A stretch of DNA of 53,754 nucleotides from Zetaproteobacteria bacterium CG1_02_53_45 (GTDB lineage: Bacteria > Pseudomonadota > Zetaproteobacteria > Mariprofundales > Mariprofundaceae). This document shows, one piece after another, positions 1 through 9,400 of this stretch. The DNA lies in contig MNWZ01000167.1 of the NCBI GenBank assembly GCA_001871925.1, positions 1-53,754 on the forward strand, in the 5' to 3' direction. A program made the position numbers and the translations under genes. The notes beneath the pieces are model-generated. The model was not told where the DNA came from, ran no database searches, and saw nothing but the letters and a program-made list of their open reading frames with translations. Position 1 is the stretch's first letter, and each line of letters starts with the position of its first letter.

Positions 1-180
1 TGGGCGACCCATGCCGCCAGAGTAATCATTCAGATGCTCTTCAATCCGGATAAGTTCAAGGATGGTCACAAATTGCTGCTGCTTCTCAGTCAGCGGTCCA
101 AGCTCTTCCTCTAGCCATGGAAACAGCGATCCTTGAATTATTAGCCAGCTCTGTGATAATCCCTCTCGAAGATGATTCAT
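1..180 (-). CDS. IS5-type transposase, N-terminal fragment (runs off the left edge)
   Basis: An open frame starts with ATG at 180, has an AAAGGAG-type ribosome binding site about 7 bases upstream, and stays open for 60 codons to base 1. The start of the protein contains WLEEELGPLTEKQQQFVTIL followed by IRIEEH, which resembles the N-terminal region of IS5/IS1182-type DDE transposases; the phrase LGPLTEKQ is characteristic as I remember the family. The catalytic domain lies outside the window, so activity cannot be judged. A likely terminal repeat lies about 100 bases upstream of the start. The exact IS group is uncertain. Confidence 0.6.
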   Translation of the reverse strand, partial: MNHLREGLSQSWLIIQGSLFPWLEEELGPLTEKQQQFVTILELIRIEEHLNDYSGGMGRP

Positions 181-278
181 CTTTGATCTCCTTTCTGGTT
201 TGGTTGTCGTCGATGACTTACCCTACCAGAAGGGAGTTTTTTCGCCTCTTCTCAAAGGCTGAATTCAGCAGGTTTGAA

Positions 279-296
279 GACTTTTGCAAGAGGCTC
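279..296. repeat. candidate terminal inverted repeat of the left-edge IS
   Basis: On the minus strand the stretch reads GAGCCTCTTGCAAAAGTC. A GAG..CTTTGCAAAA-like end is common in IS5-group elements, and this lies at a suitable distance (about 100 bases) outside the transposase start. The other end is not in the window, so the repeat cannot be confirmed by pairing. Bases 300-448, between this end and msbA, hold no gene I can recognise. Confidence 0.4.
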
Positions 297-448
297 TGGA
301 TAACTACAAATGTACCATAAACGTTGGAAATTCAGGCCTACTTTATTGATGCAATATCCTTAACCGGACAGCAATGATGCCGATAGTCAATACCGGCATA
401 ATAAATAACAGAAAATTAAAATTATCCTGGAGCTATAAAACGACTGGG

Positions 449-2227
449 TTAGTCCCCTGAGGAGCTATTGAGCAATATATCAGCACTGTGACTCTCAAAC
501 TGCAGATGATACAGCTCGGCATAAATGCCGCCCTCTGCCAACAGTTCATTGTGTGAGCCAGATTGCACCAGCTTGCCCTGATCAAGCACAATAATGCGGT
601 CGGCATGGCGTATGGTGGAAAGACGATGGGCAATCACCATCACCGTACGTCCCTGCATCAGCCGGTCAATCGCCTGCTGTACCAGCCGTTCGGACTCGGT
701 ATCCAGTGCACTGGTTGCCTCATCAAGAATCAGAATCGGGGCATCCTTGAGCAATGCGCGCGCCAGTGACAGACGCTGACGCTGGCCGCCGGAAAGAATA
801 GCGCCGCGTTCACCGACAACAGTGTTGTAACCGTCGGGCAGTTTTTCGATGAATTCATGTGCATTGGCCGCACGCGATACAGCCTCAACCTGGGCAAAAT
901 CTACCCCGCCAAGTCCATAGGCGATATTATTCAGAACGGTATCGTTAAACAGGATAATTTCCTGCGTCACCAGTGCAATCTGGCTGCGCAACGATTGCTG
1001 GGTCAGATCACGCACATCCATACCATCAATCAGGATGTGACCGGCACTGGCATCAATAAAGCGCGGCACCATATTCACCAGCGATGTTTTACCTGCCCCG
1101 CTGCGTCCAACCAGCGCCACAACCTCACCGGCATGCACCGTAAAGTTGACTGCATCAAGTACCGGTTTATCGGTTCCGGGATAAGTCAGCTGCAGATTTT
1201 CAAAATGAATGGATTGTGTGAACGGCTTCATCTCTGCCGCCTGCCGGCTGTCTTCGACATCCACAGGTTCATCCAGCACTTCAAAAATTCGCTCGGAGGC
1301 TGCCAGACCCTGCTGAATATCATTGTTGGCCCGCGACAGGCGTTTCACCGGCTCATACAGCATGATCACTGCCGCCAGGAATGAAACGAGCGTACCGGCG
1401 GTTGTTTCACCGGATGAGACCCGCAAACCACCGTAGAGCAGTACACCGGCGATGCCGAAACCGGCCAGCAACTCCATGATCGGGAAAGAGAGAGCATTGA
1501 CCTTGAATACCTTGAGCTGATGACTCATAAAATCACCGGTAAACTTGCGGAAGCGGCCCCGCTCATACTCTTCCATGCCGAAAGCCTTGACCACGCGAAT
1601 GCCGCCAACGGTCTCCTCAAGCAGACTGGTCAGGTCACCCATGGCAGCCTGTCCATCCAGTGTGGCATGGCGCATTTTCCTGCCGAAACGGGCAATAGGA
1701 TAAATGATGGCCGGAAAGACCAGCATAGCGATCAGAGCCAGCAACCAGTCCTGCACAAATATCACACCGAGCAGGAACACTATGGAGATGGCATCGCGCA
1801 TCAGAGCCGTGACTGCCGTACTGACTGCCGACTGCACCAGCGTTACGTCATAAGAGAGACGAGCGAGCAACTCACCGGTTTTACGGTGGGCAAAAAATGC
1901 CAGCGACTGATCTGTCAGCTGCTTGTACAACATATTGCGCAGATCAAAAATGACGCGCTGACCAATATAGCCCATGGTATAAGCCTGCCCGAAATAGGCA
2001 GCCCCCTTGATCAGGTAAAGACCGATAATCAATGCAGGGATAATGTAGATCAGCTCCTGGTTGGTGCCGGTCAGCGCTTCATCCAGTACAGGCTTGAGCA
2101 TGTAAGCCATAGCGGCAGTACAGGCGGCGAGAATAACCATGCAGACCACGGCAATGCTCAGGCGCCCTTTATAAGGGGTAAGGAACCCCAGCAGCCTCTT
2201 GTACAGATATGTGGAAGAAGTAGCCAT
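449..2227 (-). CDS. msbA: MsbA-type lipid A/lipid exporter, ABC transporter with fused permease and ATPase
   Basis: This 592-residue half-transporter of the inner membrane is predicted to flip lipid A-core from the inner to the outer leaflet as a homodimer. The N-terminal ~310 residues form the six-helix ABC exporter domain. The C-terminal ATPase has a Walker A (GRSGAGKTS, about residue 375), the signature LSGGQRQR, and a Walker B followed by the D-loop (ILILDEATSALD) and an H-loop (IAHRLST). Length matches MsbA (about 580). It starts at ATG 2227 with AAGG about 7 bases upstream and follows amiC by only 9 bases, so the two are probably co-transcribed. Other lipid or peptide exporters of the same family cannot be fully excluded. 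Confidence 0.88.
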   Translation of the reverse strand: MATSSTYLYKRLLGFLTPYKGRLSIAVVCMVILAACTAAMAYMLKPVLDEALTGTNQELIYIIPALIIGLYLIKGAAYFGQAYTMGYIGQRVIFDLRNMLYKQLTDQSLAFFAHRKTGELLARLSYDVTLVQSAVSTAVTALMRDAISIVFLLGVIFVQDWLLALIAMLVFPAIIYPIARFGRKMRHATLDGQAAMGDLTSLLEETVGGIRVVKAFGMEEYERGRFRKFTGDFMSHQLKVFKVNALSFPIMELLAGFGIAGVLLYGGLRVSSGETTAGTLVSFLAAVIMLYEPVKRLSRANNDIQQGLAASERIFEVLDEPVDVEDSRQAAEMKPFTQSIHFENLQLTYPGTDKPVLDAVNFTVHAGEVVALVGRSGAGKTSLVNMVPRFIDASAGHILIDGMDVRDLTQQSLRSQIALVTQEIILFNDTVLNNIAYGLGGVDFAQVEAVSRAANAHEFIEKLPDGYNTVVGERGAILSGGQRQRLSLARALLKDAPILILDEATSALDTESERLVQQAIDRLMQGRTVMVIAHRLSTIRHADRIIVLDQGKLVQSGSHNELLAEGGIYAELYHLQFESHSADILLNSSSGD

Positions 2228-2236
2228 TTGTATGCC

Positions 2237-3445
2237 TTAATTACCGGCAAACAGTGACATGGTGTCGTCAGAAGCGACCGCACTGGCCGTTGAGTCCTTT
2301 AAACGACCCATTTTATGGAAGAAGTCGACACTTGCATCGAATAGTGCGGATGCAAGCAGTTTCTGGTGCTCTCTGGTTTTCAACATCCTTTCCCTCGCCG
2401 GGTTGGAGATATAATCCAGTTCTACCAGCACACTGGGAATTTCCATCGCACTTAACACGGCAAAACGGGCACGTTTGGGTGATGAATATTTGATTGGTCC
2501 GGCATGTTTCATTTTACTGATGACTGTTTCAGCCAGCATATGCGAACTGTTTATACTGTCGGTACGCAGCATCTTGCCGAGAATACTGTTCACCACCGGA
2601 TCATCAATCTGGTCGAAAGCCACGCCACCGACTTCATCAGCGGCATTTTCCTTGGCTGCCAGTGCTCTGGCTGCCTTATCTTCCGTGGCACCGCGATCAG
2701 ACAGTGTATACACACTCGCCCCTTCTACAGTATGTGTTCTGACAGCATCGGCATGAATACTGATCATCAGATCCGCCTTGGCCTTGCGTGCCAATTGCAC
2801 CCGTTTCATCAAGGGTACGAAATAGTCGCCTTCCCTGATCAATACTGCCTTCATACCGGGCGTTGCATCAACAATCTTTGCCAACTCTTTGGCTACAGCC
2901 AGCGTAACCACCTTTTCATACAGCTTGTGCGGGCCAATAGCTCCGGGATCTTCACCACCGTGGCCTGCATCAATAGCAATGATCAGTTCTTTTTGTTTTT
3001 TGCTGACATCGGCAGTGATCGCCTCTTTTTTCGCCTGATCAGGCCGCATCAGGTCGACAACCAGACGAAAGGGTTTACCCTGCATGGGTTTGAGTAAAAA
3101 AGAACGTGGTTGAACCTTCTCTTTCACATCAATCACAAGCCGGAGCATGCCGGTTTTGGGCACTCCGGAGCGAATTTCCTGAATCACCGGGTCAGGTAGC
3201 GACAGCTGGTTCAGTCTGGTTTTCAGCTCAGTCTGCTGCATATCAATGACGATACGTTCCGGATTGTGCAAACGGAACAACTCGTATTCAATCTTGCCGC
3301 TGAGATCGAGAACAAGACGGGTGTGGTCGGGCGCAGTCCACAAGCGGATATCCCGAAGCGCACCGGTATCAGCCTGAGCTGCACTTGAAAACAGCAGCAG
3401 CAGGAGTAATCCGACGATTTTTGAGAAAAACAGGTTCTGTCGCAT
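2237..3445 (-). CDS. amiC: N-acetylmuramoyl-L-alanine amidase (AmiC type) with AMIN domain
   Basis: This secreted zinc amidase of 402 residues cleaves the stem peptide from MurNAc during daughter-cell separation. A signal peptide ends near residue 25 (SSAAQA). An AMIN domain (about 30-130), which targets amidases to the septum, is followed by an Amidase_3 domain (about 155-375). Zinc-ligand and catalytic motifs are visible: DAGHGGEDPG, the glutamate in LYEKVVTLAVA, SIHADA, and VLVELDYISNPAR, where the family glutamate is present. It lies 9 bases upstream of msbA. Such enzymes are usually activated by LytM-domain proteins, none of which is in this window. Confidence 0.9.
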   Translation of the reverse strand: MRQNLFFSKIVGLLLLLLFSSAAQADTGALRDIRLWTAPDHTRLVLDLSGKIEYELFRLHNPERIVIDMQQTELKTRLNQLSLPDPVIQEIRSGVPKTGMLRLVIDVKEKVQPRSFLLKPMQGKPFRLVVDLMRPDQAKKEAITADVSKKQKELIIAIDAGHGGEDPGAIGPHKLYEKVVTLAVAKELAKIVDATPGMKAVLIREGDYFVPLMKRVQLARKAKADLMISIHADAVRTHTVEGASVYTLSDRGATEDKAARALAAKENAADEVGGVAFDQIDDPVVNSILGKMLRTDSINSSHMLAETVISKMKHAGPIKYSSPKRARFAVLSAMEIPSVLVELDYISNPARERMLKTREHQKLLASALFDASVDFFHKMGRLKDSTASAVASDDTMSLFAGN

Positions 3446-3477
3446 GAATGCCTATACTCACTGAGGCCATTATCTTT

Positions 3478-3495
3478 GCAAGGCCTGAGCCTTGC
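3478..3495 (-). terminator. stem-loop between manC and amiC
   Basis: GCAAGGC and GCCTTGC form a perfect 7-bp stem with a CTGA tetraloop in the 108-base gap after manC. No run of U follows on the minus strand, so it may be an mRNA 3' end structure or weak terminator rather than a full intrinsic terminator. Confidence 0.4.
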
Positions 3496-3553
3496 TGCAA
3501 GGAAATTTCGACTTATTCAGTACTTTCCTGACAGCAGGCCAAATGTAGCCGGT

Positions 3554-4969
3554 TTAATTTTTCACACGGCCATAGGTATCTTCAAAGCGTTCGATGTCAT
3601 CTTCATCCAGATAGTCGCCAATCTGCACCTCAATCAACTGCAAGAGCACCCGGCCCTTGTTTTCAAGGCGATGAATTTCGCCGATCGGAATATAGGCGCT
3701 GCCGTTTTTGGCCACAACTTTCACCAGATCGCCACAGGTCACTGTGGCCGTGCCACTGACTACAACCCAGTGTTCTGAACGATGCTGGTGCGACTGCAAA
3801 CTGAGCTTGCCACCCGGATAGACTTCAATGCGTTTGATCGTGTAACCACTTGCTGTTCCCTCAAGCACGGTATAACTGCCCCAGGGTCTGCGCACAGTCA
3901 CATGTTCAAGATGGTATTTCCCTTTACCCAGCTTAAGTTCGTCCACCACATCCTTAACACGCTGACTGTCGCCGACCTTACACAGGAGGATGGCATCGGG
4001 TGTTTCAACAGCAATAATATTTTCCAGTCCGACTGCCGCTATGAGGCTTTTTTCACTGCGCAGCAATGAGCCTTTGCAGTCGATCGCCAGCACATTACCA
4101 CTGATATCGTTACCATTGGCATCATGTTCTGCCATTTCATGCACCGCATCCCAACTACCCACATCGGACCAGCCGATATCAGCCGAGACAAGTGATACGC
4201 GCGACGATTTTTCCATGATACCGTAATCGATCGAAATATTAGGCATCTGGTCAAACATCGTACGGATCACTTCCTGCCACGACTCACCATTATTCCAGCG
4301 CTTACGCATGGATTGCAATATTTCATACACTTCCGGCAGATAGGTGCACATCTCCTCAAGGATCGTGGATGCATTCCAGACAAACATGCCGGAGTTCCAG
4401 AAATAGTTACCGTCAGCCAGCATGCGCTGTGCATTGGCCAGATCAGGTTTTTCGACAAAGCGTAAAACATGCAATACATCGGCATCTTCCGCTTCAGTTT
4501 GTACGTAACCGAAACCGGTTTCCGGATGTTTCGGCACAATGCCGAAGGTCACCAGCTTGCCCTCTTCAGCTGCAGCTACGGCCTTTTTCAGGCACGCCTG
4601 AAAAGCCGCGTGTTTGGTAATAATGTGGTCGGCAGGCAGCACCACCATCACAGGATCTTCCTTGGTCAGATCCTGGAACAGGGCTGCGGCTACAGCAATG
4701 GCAGGTGCAGTATTACGACCGCACGGCTCGAGAATCAGATTCAGGCCATCAAGCTCTGAAAACGCTTCGCCACTGGCATGTGTATCGCCGGTAACCACCC
4801 AGGCATTATCCCGGCTGATCAGCGGACTTAAACGCGAAATCGTGGTGCTTAACATTGAGTCAATGCCGTTAATGTTGAGAAACTGCTTGGGCAACTGCTG
4901 CCTGGACAGTGGCCACAAACGTGTGCCGGAACCTCCGGCCAGAATAACGCCTCTAATCAACTGACTCAT
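3554..4969 (-). CDS. manC: mannose-1-phosphate guanylyltransferase / mannose-6-phosphate isomerase
   Basis: This bifunctional cytoplasmic enzyme of 471 residues makes GDP-mannose from mannose-6-phosphate, as in the AlgA/ManC/XanB family. The nucleotidyltransferase domain (about 7-285) opens with GVILAGGSGTRLWPLSR..PKQFL, the GDP-mannose pyrophosphorylase signature. The C-terminal cupin (about 340-460) has RPWGSYTVLE and SLQSHQHRSEHWVVVSG, which carries the metal-binding histidines of the type II isomerase. It starts at ATG 4969 behind GGAGGGGGA and overlaps the upstream transporter gene by four bases (ATGA), so the two are translationally coupled. Its product could feed the sfz-like polymer, the glycan locus or LPS; the sequence does not say which. 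Confidence 0.93.
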   Translation of the reverse strand: MSQLIRGVILAGGSGTRLWPLSRQQLPKQFLNINGIDSMLSTTISRLSPLISRDNAWVVTGDTHASGEAFSELDGLNLILEPCGRNTAPAIAVAAALFQDLTKEDPVMVVLPADHIITKHAAFQACLKKAVAAAEEGKLVTFGIVPKHPETGFGYVQTEAEDADVLHVLRFVEKPDLANAQRMLADGNYFWNSGMFVWNASTILEEMCTYLPEVYEILQSMRKRWNNGESWQEVIRTMFDQMPNISIDYGIMEKSSRVSLVSADIGWSDVGSWDAVHEMAEHDANGNDISGNVLAIDCKGSLLRSEKSLIAAVGLENIIAVETPDAILLCKVGDSQRVKDVVDELKLGKGKYHLEHVTVRRPWGSYTVLEGTASGYTIKRIEVYPGGKLSLQSHQHRSEHWVVVSGTATVTCGDLVKVVAKNGSAYIPIGEIHRLENKGRVLLQLIEVQIGDYLDEDDIERFEDTYGRVKN

Positions 4970-6345
4970 ACTTGTCCCCCTCCTTCTACTTCTGTTTCAA
5001 CGTTCAGTGCCGCTTCCGATTTTTCAGTCCAGGCTTTAAAACGATTGCTCACATTAAACGTGACAAACACCCAGAGCAGACATAATACGATATTGGTGCC
5101 CACCAGAAATATGGTCGGCAAGGCCAGCACGGAAATCACCAGCATAATCACGCCGCCCTGAATCAGATCACCGAAACGGGTAAAAAACGTATTAATGGCC
5201 AGCATACCTTCATAACGTGTAAAACGGTCCAGTGGCAGAAACAGAATCTGTTTGGTGGTGTTGGCCACAGAATAATCGATACTGTTATCAGCCATTTTCA
5301 CAATGGCAAACCAGGCAAGCACCGGGAATGCAAGTACAGAGACATACATGGCAAGGTTCAGAACAGCCAGGCTGATCAACGCGCCCCCGACGCCAATCGC
5401 CTGATATAGCGGACGCACCACAAATGCCTGCAGTACCAGAGTGGCGATATTCACGTAGAGATAGAAATTTGCATAAAACGCACCGATCTCATCTCCACTT
5501 TTCTCACCTGTTACAAAATCCGCCAGAATAAATTCGCCGGTAGAGTTGATCAGGTTCAGCAGTACCACGGAAGCCGCAATCCAGCGCAGGTAGGAGGTGT
5601 CAAACACCCGTTTGAGACCGCCCAGCAGATGCGAGATGGATTCATCATCTGAATGGCTTGCCGATTCCTTGCGCATCGAGGTATTGGTGGTCGGTATCAG
5701 CACTGCAACCACCAGCATGACACTGGCCAGTACCATCAGCCCGTAAGATCCCAGTTGCAGATACATAAACTTGGCAACCATCGCACCGATCATCGCACCC
5801 AGCGATCCACCAATGGCGATGTAGGAGGTCAGTCGCTTGCCGCTTTCCACACAGTGGTAATCACTGACCATGGTCCAGAACTGTGAAATCTGCAATACAG
5901 AGAAAATGCCCAGCCAGATAAAAAACGGTACCCCGATGTCATAACCGGCCGAACCGAGGAAATAGAACAGCATAATGTTGCTGGCCAGAAAGATCGTTAC
6001 AGCATGGAACAGTTTGTCGCCTTGCAGGTGCTTTATAATATGACTGTAAAACGGTACCAGTATCAGCAGCAGAGCTGCCTGACCGGCCAGTGCATAACTG
6101 CGGATCACGGCGCTGCCGCCATCAAGAATCAAACCTTCACGCACAGGTTTCATCAGATAATAGGCAAGCAGGATTAAAAACAACCGGACAGCAAACTGGA
6201 AGGTCGCCTTGCCTTCCGGACTTTTAAAATCACTCCAGATTTTGCCTGTTAAATTCGCCAAAATATCCCCACACCACCAATACTTGCCTGTATATCCATG
6301 CTCTGTCAGTGCAACCTCAATCACAGCGACGGCCATTCCAATCAT
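4966..6345 (-). CDS. Npt1/Npt2 (ATP/ADP antiporter)-like membrane transporter
   Basis: This polytopic inner-membrane protein (up to 459 residues, about 12 hydrophobic helices) carries the phrase YYLMKPVREGLIL in its first helix. That phrase is typical of bacterial members of the nucleotide-transporter (TlcA/Npt) group within the major facilitator fold. In obligate intracellular bacteria this family exchanges ATP and ADP; the substrate in free-living bacteria is unknown. The ATG at 6345 gives an unusual 30-residue extension. An in-frame TTG inside ILANLTG, with GGGGA just upstream, is a possible alternative start. It overlaps manC by four bases. Confidence 0.7.
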   Translation of the reverse strand: MIGMAVAVIEVALTEHGYTGKYWWCGDILANLTGKIWSDFKSPEGKATFQFAVRLFLILLAYYLMKPVREGLILDGGSAVIRSYALAGQAALLLILVPFYSHIIKHLQGDKLFHAVTIFLASNIMLFYFLGSAGYDIGVPFFIWLGIFSVLQISQFWTMVSDYHCVESGKRLTSYIAIGGSLGAMIGAMVAKFMYLQLGSYGLMVLASVMLVVAVLIPTTNTSMRKESASHSDDESISHLLGGLKRVFDTSYLRWIAASVVLLNLINSTGEFILADFVTGEKSGDEIGAFYANFYLYVNIATLVLQAFVVRPLYQAIGVGGALISLAVLNLAMYVSVLAFPVLAWFAIVKMADNSIDYSVANTTKQILFLPLDRFTRYEGMLAINTFFTRFGDLIQGGVIMLVISVLALPTIFLVGTNIVLCLLWVFVTFNVSNRFKAWTEKSEAALNVETEVEGGGQV

Positions 6346-6448
6346 AAAAACGAATCCGGTTAGTATCAGTCAAACAACAAAAAAGTCACCTGCTTTAACT
6401 GCATAACCGCTGGAGCGCGGCATGCTATAGAAACGATCATAAAGTTTC

Positions 6449-6468
6449 TGTCCCCCAAATGGGGGACA
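6449..6468 (-). terminator. strong stem-loop after the sfz-like operon
   Basis: TGTCCCCCA and TGGGGGACA form a 9-bp stem with a 2-base formal loop (in practice a shorter stem and larger loop), 27 bases past the stop codon of the CotH/SH3 gene. The position fits the 3' end of the operon, but no U-tract follows on the minus strand. It could stabilise the mRNA or act with another factor. The rest of the 6346-6494 gap shows nothing else clear. Confidence 0.5.
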
Positions 6469-6494
6469 CAAACCATCGGCCTCGCAAAAGTGCG

Positions 6495-9400
6495 TCAGAA
6501 CGGACTGCAAGCCACGAAGCGCTGCTTGCGACCGGATGTTATCGGCACATTCGTTGCCTTCAGTGTATTGGCATACTCATTCACTTCAGTTTTCACCGGT
6601 TTCCAGCGATTGCCGTCATACATCCACAACTCAAGCTTGTCCTCATGCACCGATACCGACACTTCGGTCCTGCGGGAGTTCTCCTGCAAATATTCAACCA
6701 TCAAATCGGCTGTAGTTGAAACATTCGGCTCCACCGAGAGAACCCATGAGCGCTGAATACAACGCATGGCAGAATAACCGGATGGCAAATATTTCGGTAC
6801 CTTGCCGCCTTCGATATCCAGTTTCACTTCTGTTGTGGATGCTACCGGATGCTTCAGCACCAGTTGCCCTGCAAACAGCCCCCAGCCTTCATCCGTCATA
6901 TAAATGGAGTCGTGGCCCTGCTTGATAAAACCATGCCCATACAGTTCGGCCGGCAGTGGCCAGTCAAATATCGCCGGGGCTTTGGGATCCACCGGTGTCC
7001 ACCTGTAACTGCCAAACAGCTTGCGGGCCAGGAAGTTGTCATGCGCCGTCACAAAATACATCAGCGATTCATAAACCTTGGTGAACTCCTTTTCACCGTA
7101 AGTAATGAAGTTATCCTTATACAGCTCTTTGCCGACTACCGAGGCAAGATTACCGATACGCGCATGCATGACAGTTGGAGAAAACCAGCCGAAAGTATCT
7201 TCCGGACCATTTGCTTCAATGCCCAGCAGATGTTTAATTTTTTGTTCCAGACGATAACGCAGGCGCGGATTATGCAGCGTCTTGTCTTTCAGTGGATTAC
7301 TCACGCCCACATCCGGCGGGTAGTAGTACTGGAAGTTATCATTCCAGATTTTATACGGCTTTTCGGTAAACGGATCGTATGTACGTCCGAATGTCAGATT
7401 GTAGTCCCACGGAATCACCGTCCACTTGTTCAGCGTGGGATCACGGTGTAACCAGTAATTTTTGTTATAGGTATCACCATCGGAAACCAGGCCGTTGACG
7501 GCAACCCAGTTGATCACCGATTCATCGTCAAACTCTTTGGCCAGTACCGTATGCATTTCATCGACACGCGCCTGGCTGACAACCCTGGCCATCGCACGCA
7601 GTGAATCATAATTTTTATCCTGCGGCGTAATTTTATCAAAACAGAACTCCATACGGTCAGAGCTGTTCAAATCACCGCAGAATGAGGCATCAACCGGCTG
7701 ATAAAACTCACCCCTTAGATCCATATTATTGGCAGCAAGAAACTCAGTGCCCATCCATTCAACCGACAGGAACAGTCCGACCCGTTTGCCCTCATTGAAC
7801 GTCGCCCTGACCAGATGCACTTCCGGCACCTTCATGCCCATGGCCGCCATCAGTTTCCAGGCCATCCATTCACGCATCATCACTTTATCCGAAGCCATGG
7901 AACGTAACGCAATCCTGCGATGCCCGTACCAGCGGCTGCCCTCTTTATCCAGCTTGATCAACAGTGACTTCTTGTCGAATACGCGCGTCGAACTACCGAG
8001 CACAGTAATCGTACCCAACAAAGTTTTTTCCACCGTATGACCCTTGGTTCTCATCTGGATATCGAACTCGGAGTGATCATAAAGGCCTTTTTTGAACACG
8101 GCATCCAGATAGTCATCGTCCATATTGATATACAGCTCTTCAACCGGAACCTTGTAGAGGGCCTGCTCCAGTGCCGCATAAGAGAAGTTGAAGGGCTGCC
8201 CGTGCGAAATCCTGCTGCGATACTGTTCAATATTATGTTTATCGATGATGTGTAAACCGGTTGCTGCATGTTGTACCGGCTCAATCTCTTTCAACAGATC
8301 AATTTTTATCCAGCCGACATTTTTGCCATCCACCTGCGGGTTGATACGGGCCCAGCCGTCACGGCGCTGTAGCAATGCAACGTTATCACCTTTGGCAACC
8401 CAGCTATTGATTTCAGCCTCATCACTGGCATCTACGCGCAACGTTGAAGTTTTCAGCACCTCAAAGACATCTCCGCTCTTTGCCCCGTTCAGGTTTGCCG
8501 GTGCATTTTTACTTTCTTCAGCTTTGGCTCTGGCCAGGACCTCAATTGATGTCGTTTCAGCCTCTACCAGATCGTTGTTAAACACCCAGCCCACTCTGCC
8601 GCTGAGCGTCATGCGCACCAGACTCCACTCACCCTTGCGCTCAACTTCGGAAGCAGTCTCGTTGCGTGCACCCCAGGCCACGACGTCGTACTGTTTTCCG
8701 GGGGCAGCCCGCAAATTAGTTGTCTGTTTGAAGAAATAGAGTTTCCCTGCCTGGCGTTCTACCTGTGCCACTTCTTGCACGACTGCAGGTGAATCGACAG
8801 TGGATGGCGCTGCTTTTGCAACCAGTTTTGTAGCACTCCTGTGCACCCAGCCGATGCGCTTGCTTTGCTGCATCTGAACCTTGATCCACTCACCGCGGGA
8901 GTCCAACTGATTGGCGAATGCACCGATTCCAGCCCAGGAGACGATATCAAATTTCGCATCAGGGCCGGCACGCAGGTTGGCTTTGGCGGAAAAGCTGATG
9001 AGATCTGTCTGAGGCAATGTTTTGTCTGCAACCTCAGACGTCTGAGTTTCTGCAGACTGAGCAGATTGCCCATCCGCACTGATGGCAATCATCGGTTGTG
9101 CAGTCTGAGTCTCTTTAGACTGTAGCGTTTCCGGCTGAACTGCAGCTGCGGGTTCTGCAGCCTCCTGCGAAACCGGTGCAACCGGCTCAAAAGCTGCGGA
9201 ATCAATCCAGCCGACACGACCACTGTCCAGCATACGCACTTTCAGCCAGGAGTCCTGCTGTGCCAGTACAGCTACCATGGCTCCGCTACCGGCCCAGCCC
9301 AGCATCTCTGACATTGCCCCGGGTGCTGAACGCATCGTTGTTGTTTGCAGCAGTTGCTTTTCGCCTATGCCAGCAGCTGACTGCTGTGGCACTGGCACTT

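Noticed and set aside
1520-2257. 245-codon plus-strand frame
   Set aside because: Antisense to msbA, whose motifs and length are conclusive.
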